NCBI RefSeq assembly: GCF_007753265.1
Contig: NZ_CP036349.1
Coordinates: forward strand, 496,001-560,000
Direction of reading: 5' to 3'
DNA length: 64,000 nucleotides
DNA from: Botrimarina mediterranea
GTDB taxonomy: Bacteria; Planctomycetota; Planctomycetia; Pirellulales; Lacipirellulaceae
In this document: positions 1-8,707 of the stretch, one piece after another
Numbering within the stretch: the first letter of the stretch is position 1
Layout: the number at the start of each line of letters is the position of its first letter
Notes under the pieces: model-generated
Told to the model about the DNA's origin: nothing
Seen by the model: the letters and a program-made list of their open reading frames with translations, nothing else
The model's database searches: none
Translations under genes and position numbers: made by a program

Positions 1-242
1 GGGTGAGCCCGCCGTTTAACGGTAAGCAAGGCCGCTTCCACCCGCGGCTAGCGCCGACGGCTCACATCGATTCCGCGGTCGCCTTGGTCATTTGGGCTTG
101 GTCATTGGTCATTCCCCAACTAACTCCTCTGCGTCTCCGCGTCTCCGCGCGATATGCTAGCCCCGCCGCAGTCGAGGACGACGCGGCTCTCGCCCTTCCT
201 TACTGCTGCGGTCTGCCCGCTGCCCCTGCCTGCTAGCACCTT
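1..242. other. Intergenic edge with palindromic repeat remnants
   Basis: I see no gene here. A copy of the repeat CACCCGCGGCTAGCGCCGAC lies at 39-63 and recurs at 9207-9230 (inverted) and 43959-43984; its outer end GTGAGCC (3-9) pairs with GGCTCAC (59-65). A CTCTGCGTCTCCGCGTCTCC stretch near 127-146 matches the repeat at 38962-38990. The reading frames present are arginine/proline-rich shadows. Confidence 0.5.
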
Positions 243-1184
243 ATGGTCAACAAGCCCTCCAAGCACATCGGCCCCTCCGCCCGTAAGCCCGCGGAGCCGA
301 TGGACGTCGCGCCCGACTTCTCGCTCGATGCGCGGAAGCAGGTGCTCCCGCCCGAAGTCGAGGCCAACCGCGAGGCGATCCTCGCTTCTCCCACCTACGT
401 GCTAGCGGAGAAAGACACCGAGTGGCTCCGCGACTCTTCAATGCGACCGGTGCGGATGCAGCTGGAGCTGCAGAAGACCGAGCTCTTGCTGGTCCGGGCC
501 GGCATCAAGAGCACCGTTGTTGTCTTTGGCGGCACACAGATCGTCCCGCGCGAAGAGGCCGAGTCGAAGCTCGCCGCGGCGAAGGCGGAGCTCGCCGCAG
601 CGCCCGACAGCCAAACCGCAAAGCGCGCCGTCGTCCGCGCCGAAGCCCGCCTCAAGAAGAGCCGCTTCTACAACGAGTGCCGTGAGTTCGCGAAGATCGT
701 CAGCGGGCGTTGCCAGCTCGACGGCAAGTGCGAGTTCGTCGTCACCACCGGCGGCGGGCCGGGCGTCATGGAGGCGGGCAATCGCGGCGCGTTCGAGATC
801 GGCGCCAAGACGATCGGCCTCAATATCGAGCTGCCGCACGAGCAAGAGCCAAACCCTTACATCACACCGGAGCTGTGCTTTCAGTTTCACTACTTCGCGA
901 TGCGGAAGTTCCACTTCATCCTCCGCGCGGCGGCATTGGTGGTCTTCCCTGGCGGCTTCGGCACGCTCGACGAACTATTCAACACGCTCTGCCTCCGTCA
1001 GACCGGCCGCATGCAGGCGATCCCGATCATCCTCTACGGCAAAGAGTACTGGGACTCGGTGATCAACTTCCAGGCGCTCGCCGACGAGGGCGTCATCGCC
1101 GACGAGCACCTCGACCTGATCAGCTACGCCGAGACACCCCAAGAGGCATGGGACCTCATCGCGAAGTTCCACAACGTGGTGTGA
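243..1184 (+). CDS. LOG-family (TIGR00730-type) Rossmann-fold protein
   Basis: A 313-aa protein of the LOG / lysine-decarboxylase-like family, whose characterised members release cytokinin-type bases from nucleoside 5'-monophosphates or act as nucleotide phosphoribohydrolases. The two diagnostic motifs are intact: GGGPGVMEAGN at about residues 170-180 and PGGFGTLDE at 236-244. Compared with the ~190-aa plant-type LOG proteins it carries a long N-terminal region (about residues 1-160) with an alanine/lysine-rich helical insert (105-145), as in the longer bacterial TIGR00730 group. It is predicted cytosolic, with no signal peptide. The start is the ATG ahead of VNKPSKHIG. The substrate cannot be read from sequence. 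Confidence 0.88.
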   Translation: MVNKPSKHIGPSARKPAEPMDVAPDFSLDARKQVLPPEVEANREAILASPTYVLAEKDTEWLRDSSMRPVRMQLELQKTELLLVRAGIKSTVVVFGGTQIVPREEAESKLAAAKAELAAAPDSQTAKRAVVRAEARLKKSRFYNECREFAKIVSGRCQLDGKCEFVVTTGGGPGVMEAGNRGAFEIGAKTIGLNIELPHEQEPNPYITPELCFQFHYFAMRKFHFILRAAALVVFPGGFGTLDELFNTLCLRQTGRMQAIPIILYGKEYWDSVINFQALADEGVIADEHLDLISYAETPQEAWDLIAKFHNVV

Positions 1185-1218
1185 TCCGCTGCGGCTCGAG
1201 TTACACTGATTCTCAGCG

Positions 1219-2550
1219 ATGCGGCCTCAAGGCTCAGCTGCCTTCGAGGCTAGTGCCCATATCCCAACGACAACCCATCTTTCAACGACAACAACGTTGA
1301 GAAGCAACTTGTTGCACCGACAAACGACGAAGATTGCGACGTGGCTTAGTGTTGGCTCCGCATCGCTGTCGGCGGCGTGCGCGATGACGTCAACGGGAAC
1401 TTTCATCGATCGCCATCGACCTGACGACTTGCGAGTCGTCAGCTACAACGTCTACTTCAATAGCGCTTTGTTCTCTAACAACGGCGCTGACCCTACGACG
1501 CCAAGCCGCTTTCAGCGGCTCGTCAAGGCGATGGACCCGGACATACTCGCGCTTCAGGAGATGTCGCCCGGGACGGCCGAGGAGGTCGCGACGTTGCTCA
1601 ACGGATTAATCCCATTACCCGGAAGCGCCGGCTGGCAAACGCACCAAGTCTCAGACAACGTTATCGCCAGCCGGCACCCCTTTCTCTTGACGACGGGCAG
1701 CGTCGGCCACGCCGACGCTTTGATCGACTTGCCCGACGATCGGCACGCATCGGACATCTACGTGATGAACGATCACTGGCCCTGCTGCACCAACGAGATA
1801 GGACGGCAGAGGGAGGCGGACCGCATGGTCCGTTGGATCGACGGATTGCGCAGTCCCGACGGACTTGCTACTGAGACCCCCTTTGTCGTGGTGGGCGATC
1901 TAAACACGGTTGGAAGCGGTCAGCCTCTACGGACTCTACTGACAGGCGACATTGTCGACGCGTCCCTGGGAGCCGACTCTCCCCCCGACTGGGACGGCAC
2001 GCCTCTTTCAAATGCTACGCCACTTCATAACGGCGTAGGACCCGATCGCTACACATGGCGCAACGACTCAGACGTCTTCGATCCGGGCGTCCTCGACCAC
2101 ATCATTTACACCGACAGTGTTCTCGAGACGGCGAACCGCTTCGTTCTCAACACGATGGCGATGAATGAGGTGGAACTGTTGGCGACTTCTCTCGAGGCCG
2201 AAGATGTTATGATCACGACTTCTCAGGGTTTTTACGATCACCTGCCGCTGGTTGTCGACTTTCGCGAGCGTCCGTTGTCGATGGTGGGTGACTTTAACCG
2301 AGACGGTTTCGTCGACGAAGCCGACTACGATACTTGGCGCCTCCAGTTCAATGCGGTGAGCGCGCCTCCGGCCGACGGCAATGGAGATGGCGTCGTCAAC
2401 GCGGCCGATTACACGGTCTGGCGCGACGCACATAGCGCTTCTCTAATGGCGTCTGCATTGCCGGAGCCATGCAGCCTATCGCTTGTTGCGATTGCATTGG
2501 TCGTTTGCCCCACCGGCGATCGCAGATTCCGTGCCCGTGACGAAGCCTAA
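1219..2550 (+). CDS. Secreted endonuclease/exonuclease/phosphatase-fold protein with dockerin-like and PEP-CTERM tail
   Basis: A 443-aa exported protein. After a Ser/Thr-rich leader (about 1-65) comes an EEP (DNase I-like) domain: VVSYNVYF (73-80), LQEM (112-115, metal-binding Glu), GDLNT (226-230), LDHIIYT (292-298) and YDHLPLVVDF (339-348), the usual metal and catalytic positions. Residues 356-403 hold two Asp-rich repeats (DFNRDGFVDEADY, DGNGDGVVNAADY) like planctomycete type I dockerin modules. The end is LPEP, a hydrophobic stretch and an Arg-rich tail, a PEP-CTERM sorting signal. Members of this fold cut nucleic acids or phosphodiesters; which one is unknown here. Its GC content looks lower than that of the housekeeping neighbours. 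Confidence 0.85.
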   Translation: MRPQGSAAFEASAHIPTTTHLSTTTTLRSNLLHRQTTKIATWLSVGSASLSAACAMTSTGTFIDRHRPDDLRVVSYNVYFNSALFSNNGADPTTPSRFQRLVKAMDPDILALQEMSPGTAEEVATLLNGLIPLPGSAGWQTHQVSDNVIASRHPFLLTTGSVGHADALIDLPDDRHASDIYVMNDHWPCCTNEIGRQREADRMVRWIDGLRSPDGLATETPFVVVGDLNTVGSGQPLRTLLTGDIVDASLGADSPPDWDGTPLSNATPLHNGVGPDRYTWRNDSDVFDPGVLDHIIYTDSVLETANRFVLNTMAMNEVELLATSLEAEDVMITTSQGFYDHLPLVVDFRERPLSMVGDFNRDGFVDEADYDTWRLQFNAVSAPPADGNGDGVVNAADYTVWRDAHSASLMASALPEPCSLSLVAIALVVCPTGDRRFRARDEA

Positions 2551-2668
2551 CGCCGCTCCACAGGGCGTCCCAGCCCACGTAACGACGGGCAGCAACGAAG
2601 GTTTCTCACAGAGAAGAGACAGCGGCGGAGGAATGATTCTCCGTCCGATGCTAGTCAGGAGGGCCAGG

Positions 2669-3496
2669 TCATTTCCTCGCGTCGCTCCGCGAATCGCGTC
2701 GCCCCTGCGCACGGCGTTCTCGGGCGGAGACATGACCGCGTACCCGCGAATTCAGGCCGCTTCGGTCGATGCGTTCCTGCTTGGCGACGGTCTTGGCCCG
2801 ACGCTGAGTCTTCTTGTTAACCGGCCCGACAGGTCCGGACTCGGTGGAAGGCGCGCCACCGTCGACGGCGGTCGAACTCACCGACTTTTCGAGTTTCTTC
2901 TTCACCGCCTTTTTCGCGCGAGCGGCGTAAGCGCCTTTCTTGGCAGCCTTCTTCTTGGCGACCTTCTTCTTCGCGACCTTCTTCTTCGAGGGCTTCTTCT
3001 TAACAGCGTCTGACGCCGCGATCTTCTTGGCGGTCTTCTTCTTTGCCGACTTCTTCTTTGCCGTGGCGGCGTTCAATTCTTCGCGTTGGGCCTCGAGCGT
3101 CGCTCGCTTCGACGCCCGGTCGGCGCGATGATCAGGTGTCCGCGCGGATTTGGTGGACTTCTTCTTCGGCGCGGCCTTGCTTGAACCGCCGCCCGACGCG
3201 GAAACTTTCGCGAGCTGCTTCTCAAAAGCCGCGAGCGCGGCGTCAAATACCTCCACCTTCTGCTCGCTCCGCTTCTCACCGTCCGCTACGCGGGCATTGT
3301 GGCGCTGCTGCGTGTCGCGCCGCTGCTTGGTCGCCTGATCACGCCACTTGTCGCGGAGCTTCCGCGCCTTGGCGACGTGCTGCTTGAGCGCCGCGGCGTC
3401 GTGTTGGCCGATCTGGGGCCGGCGGCTAGCCTGCACTAAATCGTATTCGGCCGCGGTGCAGAGGGCTTTGACCTTCGCGAGGGGAACGTTCGCCAT
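2669..3496 (-). CDS. Lysine-rich protein with histone-H1-like C-terminal tail
   Basis: About 275 aa. The N-terminal ~100 residues (MANVPLAKVKALCTAAEYDL onward) are predicted helical and may be folded; the rest is low-complexity and very basic, with repeated AKKK/KKKVAKK blocks resembling bacterial histone-H1-like and other nucleic-acid-binding tails. The frame is open further upstream, but I chose the ATG at 3496 because AAGGAG sits about 10 nt before it. The tail ends with AQGRRDSRSDARK. Binding to DNA or RNA is inference from composition; no catalytic motif is visible. Confidence 0.75.
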   Translation of the reverse strand: MANVPLAKVKALCTAAEYDLVQASRRPQIGQHDAAALKQHVAKARKLRDKWRDQATKQRRDTQQRHNARVADGEKRSEQKVEVFDAALAAFEKQLAKVSASGGGSSKAAPKKKSTKSARTPDHRADRASKRATLEAQREELNAATAKKKSAKKKTAKKIAASDAVKKKPSKKKVAKKKVAKKKAAKKGAYAARAKKAVKKKLEKSVSSTAVDGGAPSTESGPVGPVNKKTQRRAKTVAKQERIDRSGLNSRVRGHVSARERRAQGRRDSRSDARK

Positions 3497-3689
3497 GATG
3501 AGGGGGCTCCTTGAGGGTCGCAGGTGAGAGGCGAAGTAGTCCGCCACCAGCTACGATAGGTGTGAGTCGTTATCTTGAGAAGCCTGACGGCCGCAAGGGA
3601 GCGAGCAACCCGCGCGCCGGGCGACGGTAGCTGCGATGGTGAGCCGACCCGCACAGTCATTCAATTCCTTCAACGTCGTGATATCGCTG

Positions 3690-4847
3690 ATGACTTCTTT
3701 CGTCCGCACTCTCGCGTTATTCCTTGCTCTTTCCGCTCTGCCCGCCGCCGCCGAACGGGTCATGGTTGGTTACTTCGCCACGTTCGGGAATCTCGCCGTC
3801 GAACAGATCCCGTGGGACGGACTCACGCACCTAAGCCACTGCTATTTAAGCCTCGACGCCGGGGGGAAGGTCCTCGCGACCGATGCGGTTCCCAACGGCG
3901 CGCTCACCGCTGAGGGCCGCAAGAACGGCGTGCCCGTGCTCGTTGTGGTGGGCGGCGGGAACTCCGTGGCGGGGCTTGAAAAGGCAACGGCTGCCGAATC
4001 TTCGACGAAGCAACTCGCCGCCGACATCGTGAAGGTCGTCGCCGACGGCAAGTACGACGGCGTCGATCTCAACTGGGAGTTCCCGCGCGACGCCGCCACA
4101 AGCGAGGGCCACGCCCGCCTGCTCGCCGAGCTGCGTCGCCAACTCAATGCCGAGGCGAAGCGGATGCAACGCAAGTCGCCCTACCTAATGACGACCTCTG
4201 TCAGCGCTTCGCCTGACTTCGGTCAGTGGATCGACGCCAAGAGGATTGTCCCGCTTGTCGATTGGCTCGGCGTCATGGCGTACGACATGGCCGATCCCTG
4301 GTCGTTACACGCCGCCCACCACGCGCCGCTCTTCCCATCGTCGCTCGACCCCGAGCGAGAGAAACGCAGCGTCGCTACGGCGACACGGTACTGGGAGCGG
4401 CAGCGCGGCGTGCCCAAGGACAAGCTCGTCGTCGGCGTCCCCTTCTACGGCCGTTCGATGCCGGTGGCGAAGCCATTTGAGCAACTCGATCCCGAGCAGC
4501 GACGGCGTCACCAAGTCATGGCGTTTTCGGCGGTTCGCAAGCTTGTCGACGAAGGCTGGCGCGCCGAGTGGGACAACGAGAGCCGGGCGCCGTGGCTCAG
4601 CAGCCCCGAACCGCCGAACGAGCCGAATGCAGAGAGTGACGCGCCGCTCAGGACCGTCGACGAGAATGTCTACGACGGGCCGGTGTTAATCAGCTACGAC
4701 GACCGCAACTCGGTCCACGGCAAAGCCGTCTGGGCCAACGAGCAGGGCTATCGCGGCATGTACTTCTGGGCGATCCACCAGGACCGCATGCCCGACGGCC
4801 GCCACTGGCTCATCGACGCCGCAAACAACGCATGGCCCAAGGAATAG
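3690..4847 (+). CDS. Glycoside hydrolase family 18 (chitinase-like) secreted protein
   Basis: About 385 aa with a clear signal peptide at the chosen ATG (hydrophobic core FLALSALPAAA, cleavage near residue 21). The body is a GH18 TIM barrel: VGYFATFG on strand 1, VVVGGGNSV on strand 3, the strand-4 active-site motif DGVDLNWEFP at 123-132, VMAYDM and GVPFYGR on later strands, and a closing MYFWAIHQD strand with the Trp typical of the family. The catalytic Glu (130) is present, but the Asp two positions before it in the DxxDxDxE motif is Asn (128). It is predicted periplasmic or extracellular and to act on beta-1,4-GlcNAc polymers, with reduced or altered activity possible. It ends just before a palindromic repeat. 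Confidence 0.88.
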   Translation: MTSFVRTLALFLALSALPAAAERVMVGYFATFGNLAVEQIPWDGLTHLSHCYLSLDAGGKVLATDAVPNGALTAEGRKNGVPVLVVVGGGNSVAGLEKATAAESSTKQLAADIVKVVADGKYDGVDLNWEFPRDAATSEGHARLLAELRRQLNAEAKRMQRKSPYLMTTSVSASPDFGQWIDAKRIVPLVDWLGVMAYDMADPWSLHAAHHAPLFPSSLDPEREKRSVATATRYWERQRGVPKDKLVVGVPFYGRSMPVAKPFEQLDPEQRRRHQVMAFSAVRKLVDEGWRAEWDNESRAPWLSSPEPPNEPNAESDAPLRTVDENVYDGPVLISYDDRNSVHGKAVWANEQGYRGMYFWAIHQDRMPDGRHWLIDAANNAWPKE

Positions 4848-4849
4848 AC

Positions 4850-4929
4850 GGCGAGCCGGCGACGTTAGTCGTCGGTGGGAGGCGAGCACACCAAGGTTCC
4901 ATCAACGACGAACGTCGCCGGATCGCCCA
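4850..4929. repeat. Imperfect palindromic repeat (GCGAGCCGGCGACGT family)
   Basis: The left arm GCGAGCCGGCGACGTTAGTC (4851-4870) is mirrored by GACGAACGTCGCCGGATCGCC (4909-4929). The left arm recurs almost unchanged at 61941-61968 and, inverted, at about 48957-48985. It lies between the convergent GH18 and GT2 genes and reaches to within a few bases of the GT2 stop codon. Confidence 0.65.
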
Positions 4930-4934
4930 CGTTT

Positions 4935-5840
4935 TCAATCCCAAAACGCGTAGCGTCCAATGCACCACAGCGCCCGGAAGGCGTCGCGTGGGCCGATCTT
5001 CTTCCCCTCTTCCCACCCGCGGCTGTTGTAGGCGATCGGGACCTCTTTGAATCGGCAGCCGCGGCGGGCGAGCTTCGCGGTGATCTCGGGTTCGAAGCCG
5101 AAGCGGTTCTCGCGGATGAGAACGCCGCGCAGCGCGTCTCGGCGCATCGCCTTGTAACAGGTCTCCATGTCCGTCAGGTGGAGCCCCGTCGTCAGGTTTG
5201 ACGCGGCGGTGAGCATCCAGTTGCCAAACCGGTGCATCCGCGACGGGTCCTGCTCGGCGTTCACGAGGAACCGCGAGCCATAGACCACGTCGGCCTCGCC
5301 CCGTTGGATAGGCTCGATCAGCTTGGCGTAGTCGGCGGGGTCGTACTCGAGATCGGCGTCTTGAACCAGGACGATATCGCCTCGCGCATGCGACAGCGCC
5401 GTCCGCAGCGCCGCGCCCTTGCCCTTGTTGTAACCGTGCAGGACGACACGCACGTCGTCGCACTCGCGGTCCAACTCAATCAGCACATCGCGCGTGCCAT
5501 CGGTGCTGCAATCGTCAACGATCAGGACCTCGTCGTGCCGCGCTTGATCGCGGACGCGGGCGACGATCTCACGGATCGTCGCCATCTCGTTATAGACCGG
5601 CATCAAGACCGAGACCTTGAGCCGCGTGTTAACGGGGCGGTCGGTCTTGCGACGCGCAGGAACGTCGAGGGCCAAGTCGCCGTGGCGACGGGCTTCTTCG
5701 AGCGCTGCCTCGGCCTCGGCGAGAGTCCGTTCAATCCGCCTATGAATCGCCTCTTCCGCTGCTGGCGGTTCGTAAGCAGCGGAATGGGGCGTCGCGACAG
5801 TGGCGGCGACTTCTTTCTCAAGCTGTTCTAGCAGACTCAT
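4935..5840 (-). CDS. Family 2 glycosyltransferase (polyprenyl-phosphate sugar transferase type)
   Basis: 301 aa, cytosolic. After a charged helical N-terminal extension of about 70 residues comes a GT-A fold: VSVLMPVYNEMATI (76-89), VDDCSTDGT (108-116), GYNKGKGAAL (136-145), DADLEYDP (161-168, DxD metal site) and YGSRF (187-191). This pattern is that of dolichol/undecaprenyl-phosphate mannosyl- or glucosyltransferases, which charge a lipid carrier with a sugar. No C-terminal membrane segment is present. The ATG is preceded by AGGA. It lies 13 bp behind a polytopic membrane protein resembling GT-C enzymes, which use such lipid-linked sugars, so the pair is probably functionally linked (inference). 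Confidence 0.9.
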   Translation of the reverse strand: MSLLEQLEKEVAATVATPHSAAYEPPAAEEAIHRRIERTLAEAEAALEEARRHGDLALDVPARRKTDRPVNTRLKVSVLMPVYNEMATIREIVARVRDQARHDEVLIVDDCSTDGTRDVLIELDRECDDVRVVLHGYNKGKGAALRTALSHARGDIVLVQDADLEYDPADYAKLIEPIQRGEADVVYGSRFLVNAEQDPSRMHRFGNWMLTAASNLTTGLHLTDMETCYKAMRRDALRGVLIRENRFGFEPEITAKLARRGCRFKEVPIAYNSRGWEEGKKIGPRDAFRALWCIGRYAFWD

Positions 5841-5853
5841 GTTGATTCCTCAC

Positions 5854-7662
5854 TCACCCTTCATTGTACGGTTTAGCGGGGGCGTCGGCGCCGCGGCCCG
5901 CGACTTCAGTGAGGCCCGTCGTGGAGGGCTGAGGCGTCTTCAGCCGCGGCAAGGCTGGCCACTGAACGGCCGTGTGTGACAGGTGCTCCGAGACGAAACG
6001 CCGGTCGGGCGGCACGAATTGCGAGGACGACACTTCGTCAACCACGTCGCGCCGGCCCCAGACCTGAGCGACCGCGTCCTGATAGACGAGGGTCCACTCG
6101 GAGTCCTCAGCTTCACCAGCGTTTGCCATCACGCTGACGGCGTTCTGGTACTTGCGATCGACCAGCACGTAGTCGGGCCGATCGATCTCTAGCGTGCGGG
6201 CGCCGTCGATAGGCCCCGAGGTCTCACTGCGGAAACGCGGAGAGCCGTCCCCAAGCAGGAAGTCGAAGTGTCGATCGATGACTTCCTGCGGGTAGCAAGT
6301 ACGGAACCGACCATCGAACTGCACCCGCATCTCCGGCGCCAACGCGGCGAGGGCGTATTGGGCCCAGTTGAAAGAGACCAGCAGGTTGCCCGCAGCACGC
6401 TGCTCGGACATCCACTGCAGCGCATCGACCGGGTACCAGGACCGATAAACGGGGAAAGCAGCGATCCGTTGTCCAAGGAACAATGCCTGCAAGCCAATCG
6501 CGCCGGCAAGCGCCGACGCGATTCCTACACGCATCCACGAGTTGAGGTGCGCCGTGGGCAGTCCTTCCACCGCCCGGTTCCGTAGGCGCCCGGCGATCGA
6601 CTGGAGGTGAGGCGGCAGCCAGAAACCGCACAGCAAGGCGAAGAAGGCGATGTGACGGAGATGCGAGGCGGCCTGCCAGGCGACCAACGCGAGCACGACC
6701 ATCTTCACCGCGTCGCGGCGGCGATCCGTGAAGGCATAGGCAGCGATTGAAAGGGCGAGCAGCGAGACGAACGGCCAGAAGACCGGGTTGCCCGGCTGCG
6801 GCGCGAGCCATTCGGTAATCTCCGGCCGGGGCTGTCCCAGCGACCCTTTCATCCATAAGTGGAGCCCGTAGCCATAGGGCGTGGCCAGCGTAGCGGCGCC
6901 ACAAGCGGCGCCCACGCCAAGCAGCCCCATCGCACGGCCGACGCCAGCGGCGCCCAATCGGTACACCAGCTCGATCGCCCTGCCGCCGAGGATTGCTGCT
7001 AGCAGCACGAGACCCAGGGCAAACCCACCGTGGGAATTCGCCCACACCACAAACAGCACGGGCAGCCCCATGAGCCAACGCCACTCGATCGGGGAGTTGT
7101 CGGACTTGCGACGGGTGTTGGTGAAGTCGGTGCGGCGATATCCCCAAGCGTCAAAGGCCCGCTCGATTACGAAGAGCATGACGGCGCAGCACAAGAAGCT
7201 CAGCAACTGGGGACGTAGCGGGAAGAACGCATGCAGGTTGTACGAGACGAGCAAGAACGTCGCCCAGGCAGCGATCGGTCGGACGCCTTGCCGCTGTGCC
7301 GCGAGCGACATCAGCAGCAAAATGGCCATCCCCAGCACGACCTTCGCCGCCAGCATCCCGGGCACGCCGAGCGTGCGGAAGCCGTAGGCGAGGGCCAACT
7401 CGGCGAGGTTCTCGTGGTTGACCCACGGGTGACCCTCGGCCGTGTACGTGTGGGTCGCGGTGCGGGGAAGCTTGCCGTCGGCAATCCACTCCTCGGCGTA
7501 GAGGACATGGCCCCACAGGTCGGGGTCGGCGACGTTGAGCGCCAGCGGTCCCGCGCACGCCACGACCAACAGCGCAATCACCAACCGGCGAAAGACCTGG
7601 TAGTCGCGCCGAGCGCCGCCGTCGTCGGCGCTGGACGGCAGGGCGGCGGGGGACGGGGTCAT
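5854..7662 (-). CDS. Polytopic membrane protein, GT-C glycosyltransferase-like
   Basis: About 602 aa from the ATG of MTPSPAALPSS; the frame is open further upstream but reads an Arg/Gly-rich shadow. The N-terminal two thirds contain roughly ten hydrophobic segments. After the first one comes NVADPDLWGHVLYAEEW and later THTYTAEGHPWVNHENLAEL, an acidic first periplasmic loop of the kind seen in GT-C and PMT-like proteins (DPD.W.H ... SYT..G.pW..hE). The last ~200 residues are a soluble domain with FNWAQYALAAL and FDGRFRTCYP. I do not recognise a named family. Function as a lipid-linked-sugar transferase is inferred from the acidic loop and the GT2 gene 13 bp downstream. Confidence 0.75.
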   Translation of the reverse strand: MTPSPAALPSSADDGGARRDYQVFRRLVIALLVVACAGPLALNVADPDLWGHVLYAEEWIADGKLPRTATHTYTAEGHPWVNHENLAELALAYGFRTLGVPGMLAAKVVLGMAILLLMSLAAQRQGVRPIAAWATFLLVSYNLHAFFPLRPQLLSFLCCAVMLFVIERAFDAWGYRRTDFTNTRRKSDNSPIEWRWLMGLPVLFVVWANSHGGFALGLVLLAAILGGRAIELVYRLGAAGVGRAMGLLGVGAACGAATLATPYGYGLHLWMKGSLGQPRPEITEWLAPQPGNPVFWPFVSLLALSIAAYAFTDRRRDAVKMVVLALVAWQAASHLRHIAFFALLCGFWLPPHLQSIAGRLRNRAVEGLPTAHLNSWMRVGIASALAGAIGLQALFLGQRIAAFPVYRSWYPVDALQWMSEQRAAGNLLVSFNWAQYALAALAPEMRVQFDGRFRTCYPQEVIDRHFDFLLGDGSPRFRSETSGPIDGARTLEIDRPDYVLVDRKYQNAVSVMANAGEAEDSEWTLVYQDAVAQVWGRRDVVDEVSSSQFVPPDRRFVSEHLSHTAVQWPALPRLKTPQPSTTGLTEVAGRGADAPAKPYNEG

Positions 7663-8094
7663 CAAACGGCCTGAACGGAATCGTGGGCCGCGGCGGACCG
7701 CCTGCGTACGCCCGAGGCGCACCGCGACTTGAAAGCGTACGACACTCCCAGGCGGCGCACGGTCCCCAAGCGGTAAATCCCGCCAAACGCCAGGCTGCGC
7801 AAAGCCCCCAAGCTGGCGAATCGGCGCCGCCCACACGTCCGGAAAGGCGCGGTCGAGAAGCCTTTGTCAGGCGGCGTCAAGTGCAACTGGCGCAATGCTT
7901 TGAGGCGCCGGCGTCTTAACGATTCTTTCGCCTTGGCACGCTCAAGGAGGTTCTGATAGTTTCCCCCCTGCCGCGGACGTCGGGGCCCCAACGGATGGGT
8001 TGCCCACTACGATCTCCGCCGGCCTAATCGAATGGACGGAACCACCCGGCCCGCCGCTCAGCGACGCACCGGTTATCGAGACAGGAGCTCAACG
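7663..8094. other. Intergenic region between divergent genes
   Basis: This 432-bp stretch separates the GT-C-like gene and the rimI-like gene and should hold both promoters. Frames on both strands are Arg-rich shadows without recognisable domains. I see no repeat, terminator or clear operator. The only functional site I can point to is AGGAG at 8083-8087, the ribosome binding site of the gene starting at 8095. Confidence 0.4.
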
Positions 8095-8619
8095 ATGCCG
8101 ATCACCGAAACCTACACGCGGCTCGACGTCCACATCCGCTGGATGATCCGCCGCGATATGGAACAGGTGCTCCAGATCGAGAAGTCGGCGTTCGAGTTCC
8201 CATGGAGCGAGGAAGACTTCGTCGCCTGCCTGCGCCGCCGCAACTGCATCGGCATGGTCGCCGAACGCGGCGACCGCGTGCTGGGCTTCATGATCTATGA
8301 ACTCCACAAAACGCGCCTCCACCTGCTGAACTTTGCCGTCGCCGCCGACACACGCCGCCGCCATGTCGGCTCGCAGATGGTCGAGAAGCTGATCGCCAAG
8401 CTCAGCAGCCAGCGCCGGACGCGTCTGTCGCTCGAAGTGCGTGAGACCAACCTCGACGCGCAGCTCTTCTTCAAGCAAACCGGCTTCCGCGCCACGAGCG
8501 TCCTCCGTGACTTCTATGACGACTCGCCGGAAGACGCCTACCTGATGCAGTACTACCACCGCGCCGGCGAGATCGAGTTCCTGCCGGTCGATGGGGCGAA
8601 TTTGCGGATGGCGGGCTGA
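8095..8619 (+). CDS. rimI: RimI-like GNAT N-acetyltransferase
   Basis: 174 aa from the ATG at 8095, which has AGGAG eight bases upstream; the longer frame lacks such a site. It is a GNAT fold: RRDMEQVLQIEKSAFEFPW is the RimI-like N-terminal signature, LHLLNFAVAADTRRRHVGSQ is the acetyl-CoA pyrophosphate-binding segment (motif A, R/Q-x-x-G-x-G/A region as RRRHVGSQ), and NLDAQLFFKQTGF the C-terminal conserved loop. RimI acetylates the N-terminal Ala of ribosomal protein S18; related enzymes modify other N-termini. It is a stand-alone gene, so the exact substrate is not certain. Confidence 0.85.
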   Translation: MPITETYTRLDVHIRWMIRRDMEQVLQIEKSAFEFPWSEEDFVACLRRRNCIGMVAERGDRVLGFMIYELHKTRLHLLNFAVAADTRRRHVGSQMVEKLIAKLSSQRRTRLSLEVRETNLDAQLFFKQTGFRATSVLRDFYDDSPEDAYLMQYYHRAGEIEFLPVDGANLRMAG

Positions 8620-8632
8620 GTGGAAGAGGACA

Positions 8633-8707
8633 GAGGATAGATGGCAGAAGGTAGAGCACCAGGCGTCGCTTGCGCTCTAACATCTATCATCTGCCATCTA
8701 TCCCCTC
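8633..8707. repeat. Palindromic repeat (GGATAGATGGCAGA family)
   Basis: Left arm GGATAGATGGCAGAAGGTAG (8635-8654) is mirrored by ATCATCTGCCATCTATCCCC (8686-8705). It lies between the convergent rimI-like and phosphoesterase genes and abuts the stop codon of the latter. Confidence 0.6.
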
